Source: JACADW01 sp963747985
GTDB lineage: Bacteria; Acidobacteriota; UBA6911
Direction: 5' to 3'
Length of the DNA: 64,000 nucleotides
Assembly: GCA_963747985.1 (NCBI GenBank)
Contig: CAVVHG010000003.1
Coordinates: 248,001-312,000, forward strand
Shown here in pieces: positions 1 through 7,884 of this stretch. Position numbers and translations under genes: made by a program. Within the stretch, counting starts at the first letter, position 1; the number at the start of each line of letters is the position of its first letter. The notes beneath the pieces were generated by a model, which worked only from the letters and a program-made list of their open reading frames with translations, was not told where the DNA came from and ran no database searches.

Positions 1-988
1 CCCGGTAGCGGCTCTTGGCCATCGCCAGAAGGATGCCGAAAGTCGTGGTCTTGATGCCACCTCCCGTCGAGCCGGGAGAGGCGCCGATAAACATCAGCAG
101 GATGATCCAGAACAGCGTCGCACTTGCCAGGTGCCCGAAATCGACCGTGTTGAATCCCGCGGTCCTCGCCGTGACCGACTGGAAAAGCGAAGCGAGCAGA
201 ACGCCACCCAAGTCGTCGCCGGCGAGAACATTCCCCGCCTCGAATAGGTAAAAGCCGAATGCTCCCACCGCGATCAGCGAGGCCGTCACACTCAGCACAA
301 GCCGGCTGTGCGCACTCAGCCTCTTTGTCTTGCGTCGGCCGAGCCTCCTGGCCAGATCTATGTGCGTGAAGAAACCCAGCCCTCCAAGCACAATCAGGGC
401 GCATATTGTCAGATTGACCCCCGCGTTGTACCGATATGCCATCAGGTTCGTGGACTTGAGCGCAAAGCCTGCATTGCAGAAGGCCGATACCGCATGGAAG
501 ACGGACGGGAAGACCGCCCTGTCCGGGGTGAAAAGGTAGAGCGCAGCCGCACCCAGTCCTTCGATGGCGAGGGTGGAGAGGAAAAGCCGCCTCACGAGAG
601 AGCGGACCTCAACAACCGGCGCAGGCACGAAGGCGTCCTGCAGGATCATCTTGTCCCGCAGCGACAATCTGCGGCCCGTGATGATCAGCAGGATTATGGA
701 GAAGGTCATGATGCCGAGTCCGCCCAGCTGGATCAGGCACATGATGATGAACTGGCCGCTGCGCGTGAAATAGGTGGCCGTGTCCACCACCGTCAGGCCT
801 GTCACACAAACCGCGGACGTCGAGGTGAAAAGGGCGTCGATGAAGCTGATGTTGCCCGAGACTGTGCTGCCAGGCAGCATGAGAGCAAGTGCACCGAGAA
901 CGATGGCCACAGCGAAGCTGAACACGAACACTTCGGTGGCACCCAGAAAACGGTAGGGGATGAGACCGTAGCCAACGCCTTTGAGCAT
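1..988 (-). CDS. TrkH/KtrB-family potassium uptake membrane subunit, C-terminus beyond the window
   Basis: This is the ion-conducting membrane subunit of a Trk/Ktr potassium uptake system, which normally works with a cytoplasmic NAD-binding TrkA/KtrA partner that is not in the window. Reading leftward, the protein opens with a hydrophobic segment ending in ALMLP. It then shows the first selectivity-filter loop (TSAVCVTGLTVVDT), a second loop (HAVSAFCNAGFAL), a third (QSVTARTAGFNTVDF), and at the left edge the GASPGSTGGGIKTTT signature. About 329 residues are visible and the last pore repeat is missing. I chose the ATG at 988 because a TATAAT box at 1034-1039 lies inside any longer version. 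A GTG at 1018 is possible. The family assignment is secure, but TrkH versus KtrB is not decided. Confidence 0.93.
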   Translation of the reverse strand, partial: MLKGVGYGLIPYRFLGATEVFVFSFAVAIVLGALALMLPGSTVSGNISFIDALFTSTSAVCVTGLTVVDTATYFTRSGQFIIMCLIQLGGLGIMTFSIILLIITGRRLSLRDKMILQDAFVPAPVVEVRSLVRRLFLSTLAIEGLGAAALYLFTPDRAVFPSVFHAVSAFCNAGFALKSTNLMAYRYNAGVNLTICALIVLGGLGFFTHIDLARRLGRRKTKRLSAHSRLVLSVTASLIAVGAFGFYLFEAGNVLAGDDLGGVLLASLFQSVTARTAGFNTVDFGHLASATLFWIILLMFIGASPGSTGGGIKTTTFGILLAMAKSRYR

Positions 989-1033
989 AATGATCGTCAG
1001 ACCCGGAGCGCGGAGCACCTGCCCCGGCGGCGC

Positions 1034-1039
1034 ATTATA
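1034..1039 (-). promoter_or_regulatory. Candidate -10 box of the trkH promoter
   Basis: On the minus strand this hexamer reads TATAAT, a perfect sigma70-type -10 box, about 45 bases ahead of the chosen trkH start. No good -35 is visible at 16-18 bases. The call rests on the -10 and its position in a 200-base divergent gap. Confidence 0.4.
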
Positions 1040-1217
1040 TACCTGGACGCGGGACCCGCGGGAAGCTTTTGGTTCGCTTTCGGCCGCACGTGTCCTCCCC
1101 TCCGCTCAGGACTTCGTCCTCCCCGCTGCCTGCTCTTGAAGGAATCGAACGCTTCCCCGATTGAAGAGCATCGCCGGATTCAATAGAATGGCGGGCGCGG
1201 TCTACAAGGAGGTGAGT

Positions 1218-2021
1218 TTGGGGGTATCACCGGAGTCTCGTCAAAGATGGGCACTGATCCTGGGGGCATCCAGCGGGTTTGGTGCCGCGGCATGCAGGGC
1301 CCTGGCACGCAACGGTTTCGATATAGCCGGAGTGCACCTTGACCGGAGGGCTACCCTGCCCAATGCGGAGAAGGTCGTGCAAGAGATCGAGCAGGCCGGT
1401 CGTCAGGCACTGTTCTTCAACGTCAATGCGGCAGACCCCGAGAGACGGGCAGAGGTGGTTCTGGCATGCAAGCGTCAGACGGCAGATCATCCGGGGTCGC
1501 CGGGGATAAGCGTCCTGCTTCACTCGCTCGCTTTCGGGAGTTTGAAGCCCTATTTCGCCTCGGACCGCGAAACCGCAATCAAGGCTGCCGACATGGCGAT
1601 GACGCTCGATGTCATGGCGAACAGCCTTGTTTACTGGACCCAGGACCTGTTTGCTGCGGGGCTTCTCCGGAAGGGCGCGAAGATTTTCGGCATGACCAGC
1701 GCGGGAGGCCATCGGGTCTGGCCCACGTACGGGGCCGTGTCAGCCGCGAAGGCGGCTCTCGAATCCCACATCCGGCAAATCGCGTTCGAATTGGCCCCGC
1801 ACGGAATCAGTGCCAACGCGATCCGCGCAGGGGTAACCGACACGCCGGCGGCGCGGAAGATACCGGGCAGCGACCGGATGTTCGAGCGCGCGGCGGCGTA
1901 CAACCCCGGCGGGCGCCTGACCACTCCCGAAGATGTCGCCGAGGCGCTGGTCTCGTTGACCCGCTGCGATTCGGCCTGGCTGACCGGCAACGTCATCGGC
2001 GTCGACGGGGGGAGGATTTGA
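1218..2021 (+). CDS. FabI/FabL-type enoyl-ACP reductase-like short-chain dehydrogenase
   Basis: This NAD(P)-dependent reductase of the SDR fold probably reduces enoyl-ACP in fatty acid synthesis. The nucleotide-binding turn is GASSGFG near the N-terminus. The catalytic tyrosine and lysine are spaced Y-x6-K (YGAVSAAK), the spacing of enoyl-ACP reductases, rather than the Y-x3-K of ordinary SDRs. The HSLAFG motif also matches FabI/FabL. The second FabI active-site tyrosine is not at its usual place, where the protein has TSAGG. The chosen start is the TTG at 1218, five bases after a strong AAGGAGG (1206-1212) that would lie inside longer versions. The length of 267 residues is normal. The gene stands alone. 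A related enoyl or ketoacyl reductase of other metabolism cannot be excluded. Confidence 0.75.
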   Translation: MGVSPESRQRWALILGASSGFGAAACRALARNGFDIAGVHLDRRATLPNAEKVVQEIEQAGRQALFFNVNAADPERRAEVVLACKRQTADHPGSPGISVLLHSLAFGSLKPYFASDRETAIKAADMAMTLDVMANSLVYWTQDLFAAGLLRKGAKIFGMTSAGGHRVWPTYGAVSAAKAALESHIRQIAFELAPHGISANAIRAGVTDTPAARKIPGSDRMFERAAAYNPGGRLTTPEDVAEALVSLTRCDSAWLTGNVIGVDGGRI

Positions 2022-2172
2022 CCGGGTAGCCGGCGGGGCGGGTTCCCCGGAATGCTATCGCCCAGACGAGGCGCACGCAGCATCCGGCGAGGAGAATTCT
2101 GTCGGCCGCGATTTCCCCGGGTCCTTATGTCCCCCCGCGGCGGTATTTGCCGGTTTGAGTCTTCTATGTTGT

Positions 2173-2201
2173 TGAAAAGCAGGGTGGGGACTGGTATCTT
2201 T
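2173..2201 (+). promoter_or_regulatory. Candidate sigma70 promoter for rpmB
   Basis: TTGAAA (2173-2178) and TATCTT (2196-2201) are 17 bases apart. Initiation near 2208 would give a leader of about 19 bases that includes the AGGAG of rpmB. Confidence 0.55.
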
Positions 2202-2226
2202 ACCCGCTTTGCGACAGGAGTGCACC

Positions 2227-2418
2227 ATGCCAATGGAATGCTATGTCTGCCACAAGGCTCCGGTCTTCGGGCACACCATCTCACACGCGCATAACGTCAG
2301 GTCGAGGAAGTTCTATCCCAACCTTCAGAGCGTACGGATCCTGGAAAAGGGCTCGGTCAAGCGGGTGCAGGTCTGCACGCGCTGCCTGCGGTCAGGGAAA
2401 GTCCAGAAGGCGATCTAG
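2227..2418 (+). CDS. rpmB: 50S ribosomal protein L28
   Basis: L28 is a structural protein of the large ribosomal subunit. The 63-residue product has the L28 core (HTISHAHNVRSRKFYPN) and two CxxC pairs, CYVC at residues 4-7 and CTRC near the end, so it is the zinc-binding form. The start at 2227 follows AGGAG with normal spacing. An in-frame ATG at 2233 has no such support. The gene is single and faces ridA tail to tail, and the two stop codons share the same CTAG. Its own promoter lies at 2173-2201. Confidence 0.95.
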   Translation: MPMECYVCHKAPVFGHTISHAHNVRSRKFYPNLQSVRILEKGSVKRVQVCTRCLRSGKVQKAI

Positions 2419-2792
2419 GCGAGCGCAACCGCCTCGATCTCGACCTTGGTATCTCTGGGAAGGCGAGACACCTCCACCGTCGCTCTCGCCGGCTTGACAT
2501 TTCCAAGACACTCCGCGTAAACCCTGTTCACCTCGGAGAAATCGTCCAGACTGGTGAGGTAGATCGTCGTCTTCACCAGTTTTGGAAGGCCGCTCCCCGC
2601 GGATTCAAGAATGGCGGCGAGATTCCTCATGACCTGTCGCGTCTGCTCTCCTGCTTTACCCGTTACCATCGTCCCGGTCGCAGGATCCATGGGGATCTGT
2701 CCCGAAACAAAGATGAAGCCGTTGGCCCTGACCGCCTGAGAATATGGGCCGATGGGCAGGGGCGCATTTTCAGTCTCGATCTGCTCGTACAT
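2415..2792 (-). CDS. ridA: RidA family enamine/imine deaminase
   Basis: RidA hydrolyses reactive enamines and imines such as 2-aminoacrylate, which PLP enzymes release, and so protects other enzymes. It works as a cytoplasmic trimer. The 125-residue product has the family landmarks: PIGPYSQAV near the N-terminus, FVSGQIPMDP, the Asn-Leu block of the helix (VMRNLAAILE), and RATVEVSRLPRDTKVEIEAVA, which carries the substrate-binding arginine and C-terminal glutamate. The start at 2792 is chosen because GAGGAG lies just ahead. It follows rsh by 92 bases in the same direction and may be cotranscribed with it. Confidence 0.93.
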   Translation of the reverse strand: MYEQIETENAPLPIGPYSQAVRANGFIFVSGQIPMDPATGTMVTGKAGEQTRQVMRNLAAILESAGSGLPKLVKTTIYLTSLDDFSEVNRVYAECLGNVKPARATVEVSRLPRDTKVEIEAVALA

Positions 2793-2884
2793 TGCCTGCT
2801 CCTCAGTTGCCTGCGTCTGTGGATACCTGCATGGGGAGGCCTGGGACAGCGATCGGCCTCTCACCCGCGGTGCCGCGGCTTTGT

Positions 2885-5044
2885 TCACATCGCCGTGCTC
2901 ACGCGGTCCACGTCCTGAATGCCACGAATCGATTTGAGGACCTGGACAACCTTCTGAAGGTGCTTCGTGTCGTGTATCTCGATCGTGACCTCGACCAGAC
3001 CCTTCCCCCCGTCAGTCGAAGACCTGGACTCGCGTATGTTTGTCTTGAGGTTCGAGATCGCGGAGGTTATCTCCGCCAGGATACCCTGCCGGTCCTCGAC
3101 CGATATCGCGAGCCTGACGGAGAATAGCTCGTCACCCGGCACGTTGATCCACTCGACGTCCGTCAGCCTCTCTGAGCCCAGGAAATGGGAGACGTTCGGA
3201 CAGGCGGTCGTGTGAACCGAAATACCCTTTCCCCGTGTTATGTAGCCCACCACTTCGTCGCCCCGGATCGGGTTGCAGCACTTTGCCCGGTAAACCAGCA
3301 GGCCGTCCTGGCCCTTGACGGTGATAGGCGACTCACCCAGGCCCAGCACCTTCTGGACCACGGCTGCGATCGGAGACGGTTTGGCCTTTTCTTCGGACAG
3401 TGGTGAAACATCCGGAAAGAGCGCGGCAAGGATCTGCCTCGGCGCTATCTTGCCGAATCCCACCTCCGGATACAGGTCCTCGGTCCTGGGAATTCCCTGG
3501 TCGGAGAGCACACGCGGCAGGGCGGCGGCGTTGAGAACCTGCTTCCAGGAGGTCTTGAACTTGCGGGCCTCCTTCTCGAGCAGCTTCCTTCCCAATTCGG
3601 CGGCGTCTTCCCTCTCCTTCTGATTGACCCACTTCTTGATCTTGCTGCGCGCCCGCGGGGTCTTGACGAAGGCGAGCCAGTCGCGACTCGGGCTGGCGTC
3701 CTTCGATGTGATGATCTCAACCACTTCGCCGTTCTTCAGCTTGTGCCTGAGCGGGACGATGCGGCTGTTTACCTTCGCGCCCGCGCACCGGTGACCGACT
3801 TCGCTGTGAATGGCGTACGCGAAGTCTATCGGAGTCGCGTCCCTCGGCAGTGTGATCACTTCGCCCTTTGGCGTGAAACAGTAGACTTCATCCGGATAAA
3901 GATCCACCTTGAGGCTGGTGAGGAATTCCCTGGCATCCTTGATCTCACTCTGCGCATCGATCAGTTGCCGCAGCCAGCGGAACTGTTCCTCGCCTTCTAC
4001 CGCACCGGTCTTACCCTCTTTGTATTTCCAGTGGGCCGCGATGCCCTCTTCTGCCACGCGGTGCATCTCCTGCGTGCGGATCTGGATTTCGAAAGGCTGA
4101 CCGCTCTTTCCTATGACGGAGGTGTGGAGAGACTGGTAGAGGTTCGGCCGCGGAATGGCGATGTAGTCCTTGATCCGGCCGGGGACCGGCTTCCAGAGGT
4201 TGTGCAGGATCCCCAGGATCGTGTAGCAGTTCCTCACCGTATCCGTGATCACCCTGATAGCGATGAAGTCGTAGACTTCATCTATTGTGATCTTCTGCCT
4301 TCGCATCTTATTGTAAACACCGTAGATCCGCTTGATCCGGCTTTCGAGGCGGGCGGGAATCTTGTGCTCCACCAATTCTGCCGTGATGGTTTCCTTGGCC
4401 TCGCGGATGAAATCCTCGCTTACTGCCCGCCGGGCTTCGATGAGCGCAACGGTGTTCTGGTATGCCGCCGGATCCAGAAAGCTGAACGCAAGATCTTCGA
4501 GTTCTCCTCGAATGCGCGCCATTCCGAGCCGGTGCGCCAGCGGGGCATAGATTTCAAGGGTCTCCCGGGAGATGCGCTCCCGGCTTTCAGGCGCCAGGTA
4601 CTGAAGGGTGCGCATGTTATGGAGCCGGTCCGCAAGCTTGAGAAAAAGGACCCGGATATCGCCCACCATGGCAAGCAGCATCTTCCGGAAATTCTCGGCC
4701 TGTTTTTCCTGGCGCGATGTGAACTGCACCTGGGAGATCTTCGTCACCCCGTCGACGATCTGGTAAACCTCCTCGCCGAACTGCTTCCGCAGTTCCTCTG
4801 GAGACATCAGGGTATCTTCGAGAACATCGTGGAGGAGCCCGGCCGTGACTGTAACGGCGTCGAGCTTGAGTTCGGCCAGAATGTTTGCTACTTCAATGGG
4901 ATGAGTGAGATACGGCTCTCCGTTCATCCGGAGTTGGCCCTTGTGGTACTTGGCGGAAACCACGTAGCCCCGCTGGACCATTTCCATTGGGGCCTCAGGG
5001 TGATTGGCCAGAACTTTCTCTGCCAGATCCTCGTAGCGAATCAT
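2885..5044 (-). CDS. rsh: Bifunctional (p)ppGpp synthetase/hydrolase (Rel/Spo homologue)
   Basis: This enzyme makes and degrades the stringent-response alarmone (p)ppGpp. The 719 residues show the usual four domains. An HD hydrolase domain has the metal-binding His at residue 48 in LTHPIEV and HDVLED at 72-77. The synthetase domain lies around 230-350, with YDFIAIRVITD and the YQSLHTSV motif. The TGS domain lies around 390-450 (YCFTPKGEVITLPRDATPIDFAYAIH). A C-terminal ACT domain follows at about 645-715, preceded by the conserved CCNPI...GYITRGKGISVH region. With both HD and synthetase motifs intact, it is probably bifunctional. A TATAAT box lies upstream, and ridA follows on the same strand. 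Confidence 0.97.
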   Translation of the reverse strand: MIRYEDLAEKVLANHPEAPMEMVQRGYVVSAKYHKGQLRMNGEPYLTHPIEVANILAELKLDAVTVTAGLLHDVLEDTLMSPEELRKQFGEEVYQIVDGVTKISQVQFTSRQEKQAENFRKMLLAMVGDIRVLFLKLADRLHNMRTLQYLAPESRERISRETLEIYAPLAHRLGMARIRGELEDLAFSFLDPAAYQNTVALIEARRAVSEDFIREAKETITAELVEHKIPARLESRIKRIYGVYNKMRRQKITIDEVYDFIAIRVITDTVRNCYTILGILHNLWKPVPGRIKDYIAIPRPNLYQSLHTSVIGKSGQPFEIQIRTQEMHRVAEEGIAAHWKYKEGKTGAVEGEEQFRWLRQLIDAQSEIKDAREFLTSLKVDLYPDEVYCFTPKGEVITLPRDATPIDFAYAIHSEVGHRCAGAKVNSRIVPLRHKLKNGEVVEIITSKDASPSRDWLAFVKTPRARSKIKKWVNQKEREDAAELGRKLLEKEARKFKTSWKQVLNAAALPRVLSDQGIPRTEDLYPEVGFGKIAPRQILAALFPDVSPLSEEKAKPSPIAAVVQKVLGLGESPITVKGQDGLLVYRAKCCNPIRGDEVVGYITRGKGISVHTTACPNVSHFLGSERLTDVEWINVPGDELFSVRLAISVEDRQGILAEITSAISNLKTNIRESRSSTDGGKGLVEVTIEIHDTKHLQKVVQVLKSIRGIQDVDRVSTAM

Positions 5045-5070
5045 GCCGTTATCAAGCGCTCAATGGCTTG

Positions 5071-5099
5071 ATTATAGAGGAGGAACTAATGCGAAGAAA
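5071..5099 (-). promoter_or_regulatory. Candidate sigma70 promoter for rsh
   Basis: On the minus strand a perfect TATAAT (5071-5076) lies 17 bases from a weak TTTCTT (5094-5099). It would start transcription near 5063, about 19 bases before the rsh start codon. Confidence 0.45.
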
Positions 5100-5121
5100 G
5101 GCTGCAGAAGGAGGAGAGAAG

Positions 5122-5146
5122 AGCCGGGGACAGGAATCCCCCGGCT
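5122..5146 (-). terminator. Hairpin after the tonB-exbBD operon
   Basis: AGCCGGGG and CCCCGGCT form an 8-bp stem with a 9-base loop, 20-odd bases after the lipoprotein stop codon. The following minus-strand sequence is a pyrimidine run rather than a clean T-tract, so termination may be inefficient. Confidence 0.5.
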
Positions 5147-5167
5147 CCTGCAAATCGTTCGTGGGTC

Positions 5168-5953
5168 TTATTTTGCTCCCAGCTTTTTCGGCTTCTTTGC
5201 TTCTTCTTCCTGGGCCTTCAGACGGAGAGCCAGGGCCTTCTGGGCCACCATATCCGCCTGCCGGAGCAGTTCATTCTTGACCTTCTCATCCTTCTCGAAC
5301 TTTGCCTTTTCGCGCCACAGGAGGTTCTGGTACTCCATCGCGTCGAAATAGTCCGGGCGGATCTTCAGCGCCTGATCAAGGGCGGTCAAGCCTTCCTGGA
5401 TGTCGCCCTGCGTGTGGGCCCTCTCCTCGCTGTTTAGAAATTCGACGTTTTCACCCTGCAGCCCTGTCTTCTTGAGCGAATCGTCGAAGTCGATGACCGC
5501 TATCCGATAGAGGGCCTCGGCATTAGTCGGATCCGTTTCCAGGATCTTCCGGCACCAGGTCTTCGACTGGTCGTAGTCCTTCAGCTGGTAATAAAGGCTG
5601 GCGATGCTGACCATCGAGTTGACGTCCGGATTCTCCTTATCCATCTCCAGGACGTCCTTAAAGGTCTGGATCGCCTTCTGTGCCATCTCGTTGCTCTTGG
5701 GATCGGGAGAACCGGGCACGAACTGGGACGTATACGTGGTCGCGAGATACGTGCGGGGGATCTTGAAAGCGGGATCCAGCCGGATAGCTTCCTCGAAAAA
5801 CTTCGCGGCAACGTCATATTTCTGCTCGGTAAATGCCCTGACTCCCTTGTTAAGGGCGTCCCGCGATCGCAGTTTCTGTATGAAACCGCATCCGGCCAGG
5901 GGTAACATCAATACGAGGAGAAGGATTACCAGCCACTTCCCTTGCAGCTTCAT
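5168..5953 (-). CDS. Tetratricopeptide-repeat lipoprotein
   Basis: This is a membrane-anchored TPR protein of 261 residues. The N-terminus is a lipoprotein signal: MKLQGKW, a hydrophobic stretch, then the lipobox LAGC with the lipidated cysteine near residue 22. It is followed by at least three to four TPR-like helical pairs, including FTEQKYDVAAKFFEEAIRLDP, YYQLKDYDQSKTWCRKILETDPTNAEALY and ALDQALKIRPDYFDAMEY. The C-terminal 40 residues are charged and probably helical. The start at 5953 follows GGAGG. As the last gene of the tonB-exbB-exbD-exbD operon, it may assemble with or be energised by that system, but its exact role is unknown. Confidence 0.85.
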   Translation of the reverse strand: MKLQGKWLVILLLVLMLPLAGCGFIQKLRSRDALNKGVRAFTEQKYDVAAKFFEEAIRLDPAFKIPRTYLATTYTSQFVPGSPDPKSNEMAQKAIQTFKDVLEMDKENPDVNSMVSIASLYYQLKDYDQSKTWCRKILETDPTNAEALYRIAVIDFDDSLKKTGLQGENVEFLNSEERAHTQGDIQEGLTALDQALKIRPDYFDAMEYQNLLWREKAKFEKDEKVKNELLRQADMVAQKALALRLKAQEEEAKKPKKLGAK

Positions 5954-6000
5954 AACTAGGGCCTCCAATGCGTAGGTATGCTGGGCATCCAGGAAGAGCT

Positions 6001-6417
6001 TTACTGGATAGCCTCGATAATCAAACCGATATCACCTACACCAGCCCCTTTCGCGATATCGATGACCTTGACGACGTCGCCGTAAGGTAGTTTGGGGCTG
6101 GCGCTGATGAACATGTTCTTATTCGCGCGAGCGCTGTAGATTTCCTGTAGTTTGGGGCCCAAAGCGCTGATATCCACCGGCTCCTGGTTAACCGCGATCT
6201 GCGCGGCATCCCCGACTGAAACCACTATCACGCTGGGATCAACCGGAAGATTCGTCTGATCCGGCGGAGGCGGCTGCGGAACCTTTACATCGAGATCCAT
6301 CTGCCGGACGGGAGTGATAACCATGAAGATAATCAGGAGTACGAGCAGAATATCGATATAGGGCGTGATGTTTATATCGGACTTGGGACCCCCCTTGGTG
6401 CCGACTGCCATTGACAT
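6001..6417 (-). CDS. ExbD/TolR-family proton-channel component (second copy in operon)
   Basis: ExbD/TolR proteins join an ExbB/TolQ ring in the inner membrane and use the proton motive force to drive TonB or TolA. The 138-residue protein has a short cytoplasmic N-terminus, one membrane helix containing the essential aspartate (TPYIDILLVLLIIF), and a periplasmic domain ending in VKVIDIAKGAGVGDIGLIIEAI. It is the downstream of two exbD genes and is separated from the first by 332 bases. Two different ExbD copies sharing one ExbB are common in TonB systems of several phyla. Whether this copy belongs to the TonB or a Tol-like function cannot be told here. Confidence 0.92.
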   Translation of the reverse strand: MSMAVGTKGGPKSDINITPYIDILLVLLIIFMVITPVRQMDLDVKVPQPPPPDQTNLPVDPSVIVVSVGDAAQIAVNQEPVDISALGPKLQEIYSARANKNMFISASPKLPYGDVVKVIDIAKGAGVGDIGLIIEAIQ

Positions 6418-6749
6418 GGGAAGAAACCCTACCTTTCTGTAACGGACAAATCAGTCCGCCTGTCAAAACACGGGTACCTGCATCCTGGCTGACCCGCTAT
6501 ATTGCATTGCCATCACTCGAACCGTCTCGCTCATCGCCTCTGCACGGCAACCGGCAACGAAGGCGGCCGGACTCCGTCCAACCTGCAGACGCGCCAGAGG
6601 GCCGCACAGACGGCAAATGACAAGCCCACACATCGCATCCCAGCCGCCGCTGGCACGCGGCGACCGCCGCCGTCGTCTGCCGCGGCAGGCGCCCCCTGCT
6701 ACCGGGGCGCCCCGCGGCACAACTCAGCCGGATGCACCTGCTGCCGTGT
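6418..6749 (-). other. 332-base GC-rich spacer between the two exbD genes
   Basis: No convincing gene lies here. The open frames are arginine- and proline-rich and look like GC-rich noise, and no family motif is seen. I see no strong terminator or promoter, so whether the two halves of the operon are one transcript is unclear. Confidence 0.5.
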
Positions 6750-7172
6750 CTACTTTTCCTTCTCGGCCATCAGACCGATGCGCTCCACCCCGGCCCTGCG
6801 GCAACTGTCAACGATCTGAACCACGCGACCGTAAGCCACCGCCGAGTCCGCTTTCAGGAAGATGGTCTTGTTGATCTCTCCCCCTGAAAACTTCTTTGCC
6901 AACGCATCGAGCAGCTCGCTCTCGCTCACCATGTTCTTGGCCATGTAAATCCTGCCTTCGCGGTTGAGCGCCACGATAACTGCATCCTTGCTGTCGGCTT
7001 CCGGGGCATCGAGCGGGTTCTTGGCCTTGGGAAGGTTGACAGTGATACCTGTCTGCAGCAGCGGAGTGGTAATCATGAAGATAATCAGCAACACCAGCAT
7101 AATGTCCGCCATGGGCGTGACATTAATTTCGGCGTTGACACCGCTCATTCCCAAGCCACGTCGTCTAGACAC
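6750..7172 (-). CDS. exbD: ExbD/TolR-family proton-channel component (first copy in operon)
   Basis: This is an inner-membrane partner of ExbB in energising TonB. The 140 residues include the cytoplasmic segment INVTPMADIMLVLLIIFMITTP with the proton-carrying aspartate, then a periplasmic domain ending in VQIVDSCRRAGVERIGLMAE. It overlaps the end of exbB by 8 bases, which indicates translational coupling and matched production. It differs clearly in sequence from the second copy at 6001-6417, so the pair is not a recent duplication. Confidence 0.94.
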   Translation of the reverse strand: MSRRRGLGMSGVNAEINVTPMADIMLVLLIIFMITTPLLQTGITVNLPKAKNPLDAPEADSKDAVIVALNREGRIYMAKNMVSESELLDALAKKFSGGEINKTIFLKADSAVAYGRVVQIVDSCRRAGVERIGLMAEKEK

Positions 7173-7845
7173 TGCCCTGGCTCCGTTTCTTAATGAAGTA
7201 GTCGATCAGTTCCGAGGAGGAATTGTCCATTTCGACCGTGAACGTCTCGATCTTGTTCGTGAACGTGTTGAACGCCCAGACGGCCGGAACCGCCACGAAC
7301 AGCCCGAACGCGGTGGTCACCAGCGCTTCCGCAATCCCGCCCGCGACCGCGGCGATGCCTGCGGTCTCTTCGGTCTTCATGCCCTGGAAGGCGTTGATGA
7401 TACCGATCGTCGTTCCGAACAGCCCCACGAAGGGAGCGGTCGAGCCGATGGTAGCCAGGCCGCCCAGGCCGCGCTTCAGGTCCTCGATACCGATTGCCGT
7501 CGCGCGGTCGAGAGCTCGCTTGGCAGCCTCGATCGTTTCACCGGGGATATCCTTGCTCTTGGAATGCGCCTGCAACTCGTGCAATCCCGGAATCAGGACT
7601 TTCGCCAGGTGGCTCTTGCTGTTCTGTTCGCCCAACGCGATGGCTTCATCAATCTTGCCTTCCTTGAGGCATTCGGCCACTGCGGGGGTGAAGACTCGGG
7701 ACTGCTTGCGCGCCTGTCGATAGGTGATGGCTCGCTCAATCATCACGCTGATCGAATAGGCCGACATTATGCCCAGGACCACGACGACGCCCTTGGCAAT
7801 CCCGCCCATTGAGTTCCACAACTCGACTATATTGATCTGTCCCAT
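7165..7845 (-). CDS. exbB: ExbB/TolQ/MotA-family proton channel protein
   Basis: ExbB forms the pentameric inner-membrane ring around ExbD and couples proton flow to TonB movement. The 226-residue product has three membrane segments. One is near the N-terminus (VVVVLGIMSAYSISVMIERA). Two follow a long cytoplasmic loop, with the family block GGLATIGSTAPFVGLFGTTIGII and then AEALVTTAFGLFVAVPAVWAFN. The order tonB-exbB-exbD with an 8-base overlap into exbD supports assignment to a TonB system rather than flagellar MotA. Confidence 0.95.
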   Translation of the reverse strand: MGQINIVELWNSMGGIAKGVVVVLGIMSAYSISVMIERAITYRQARKQSRVFTPAVAECLKEGKIDEAIALGEQNSKSHLAKVLIPGLHELQAHSKSKDIPGETIEAAKRALDRATAIGIEDLKRGLGGLATIGSTAPFVGLFGTTIGIINAFQGMKTEETAGIAAVAGGIAEALVTTAFGLFVAVPAVWAFNTFTNKIETFTVEMDNSSSELIDYFIKKRSQGSV

Positions 7846-7884
7846 GAATTTACTCTGACCTCCGACTAGAGTTAGGTGAACTTA

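Noticed and set aside
308..1186. Plus-strand frame of 292 codons at the left end
   Set aside because: It is antisense to the trkH gene, whose minus-strand translation shows the selectivity-filter motifs. The frame itself is Arg/His-rich with no family resemblance.
3743..5071. 442-codon plus-strand frame
   Set aside because: It lies antisense to rsh and reflects GC-rich codon bias. The rsh domains are all present on the minus strand.
6463..6720. 85-codon minus-strand frame in the spacer between exbD genes
   Set aside because: It is Arg/Gly-rich, lacks a ribosome site, and resembles noise in GC-rich DNA.
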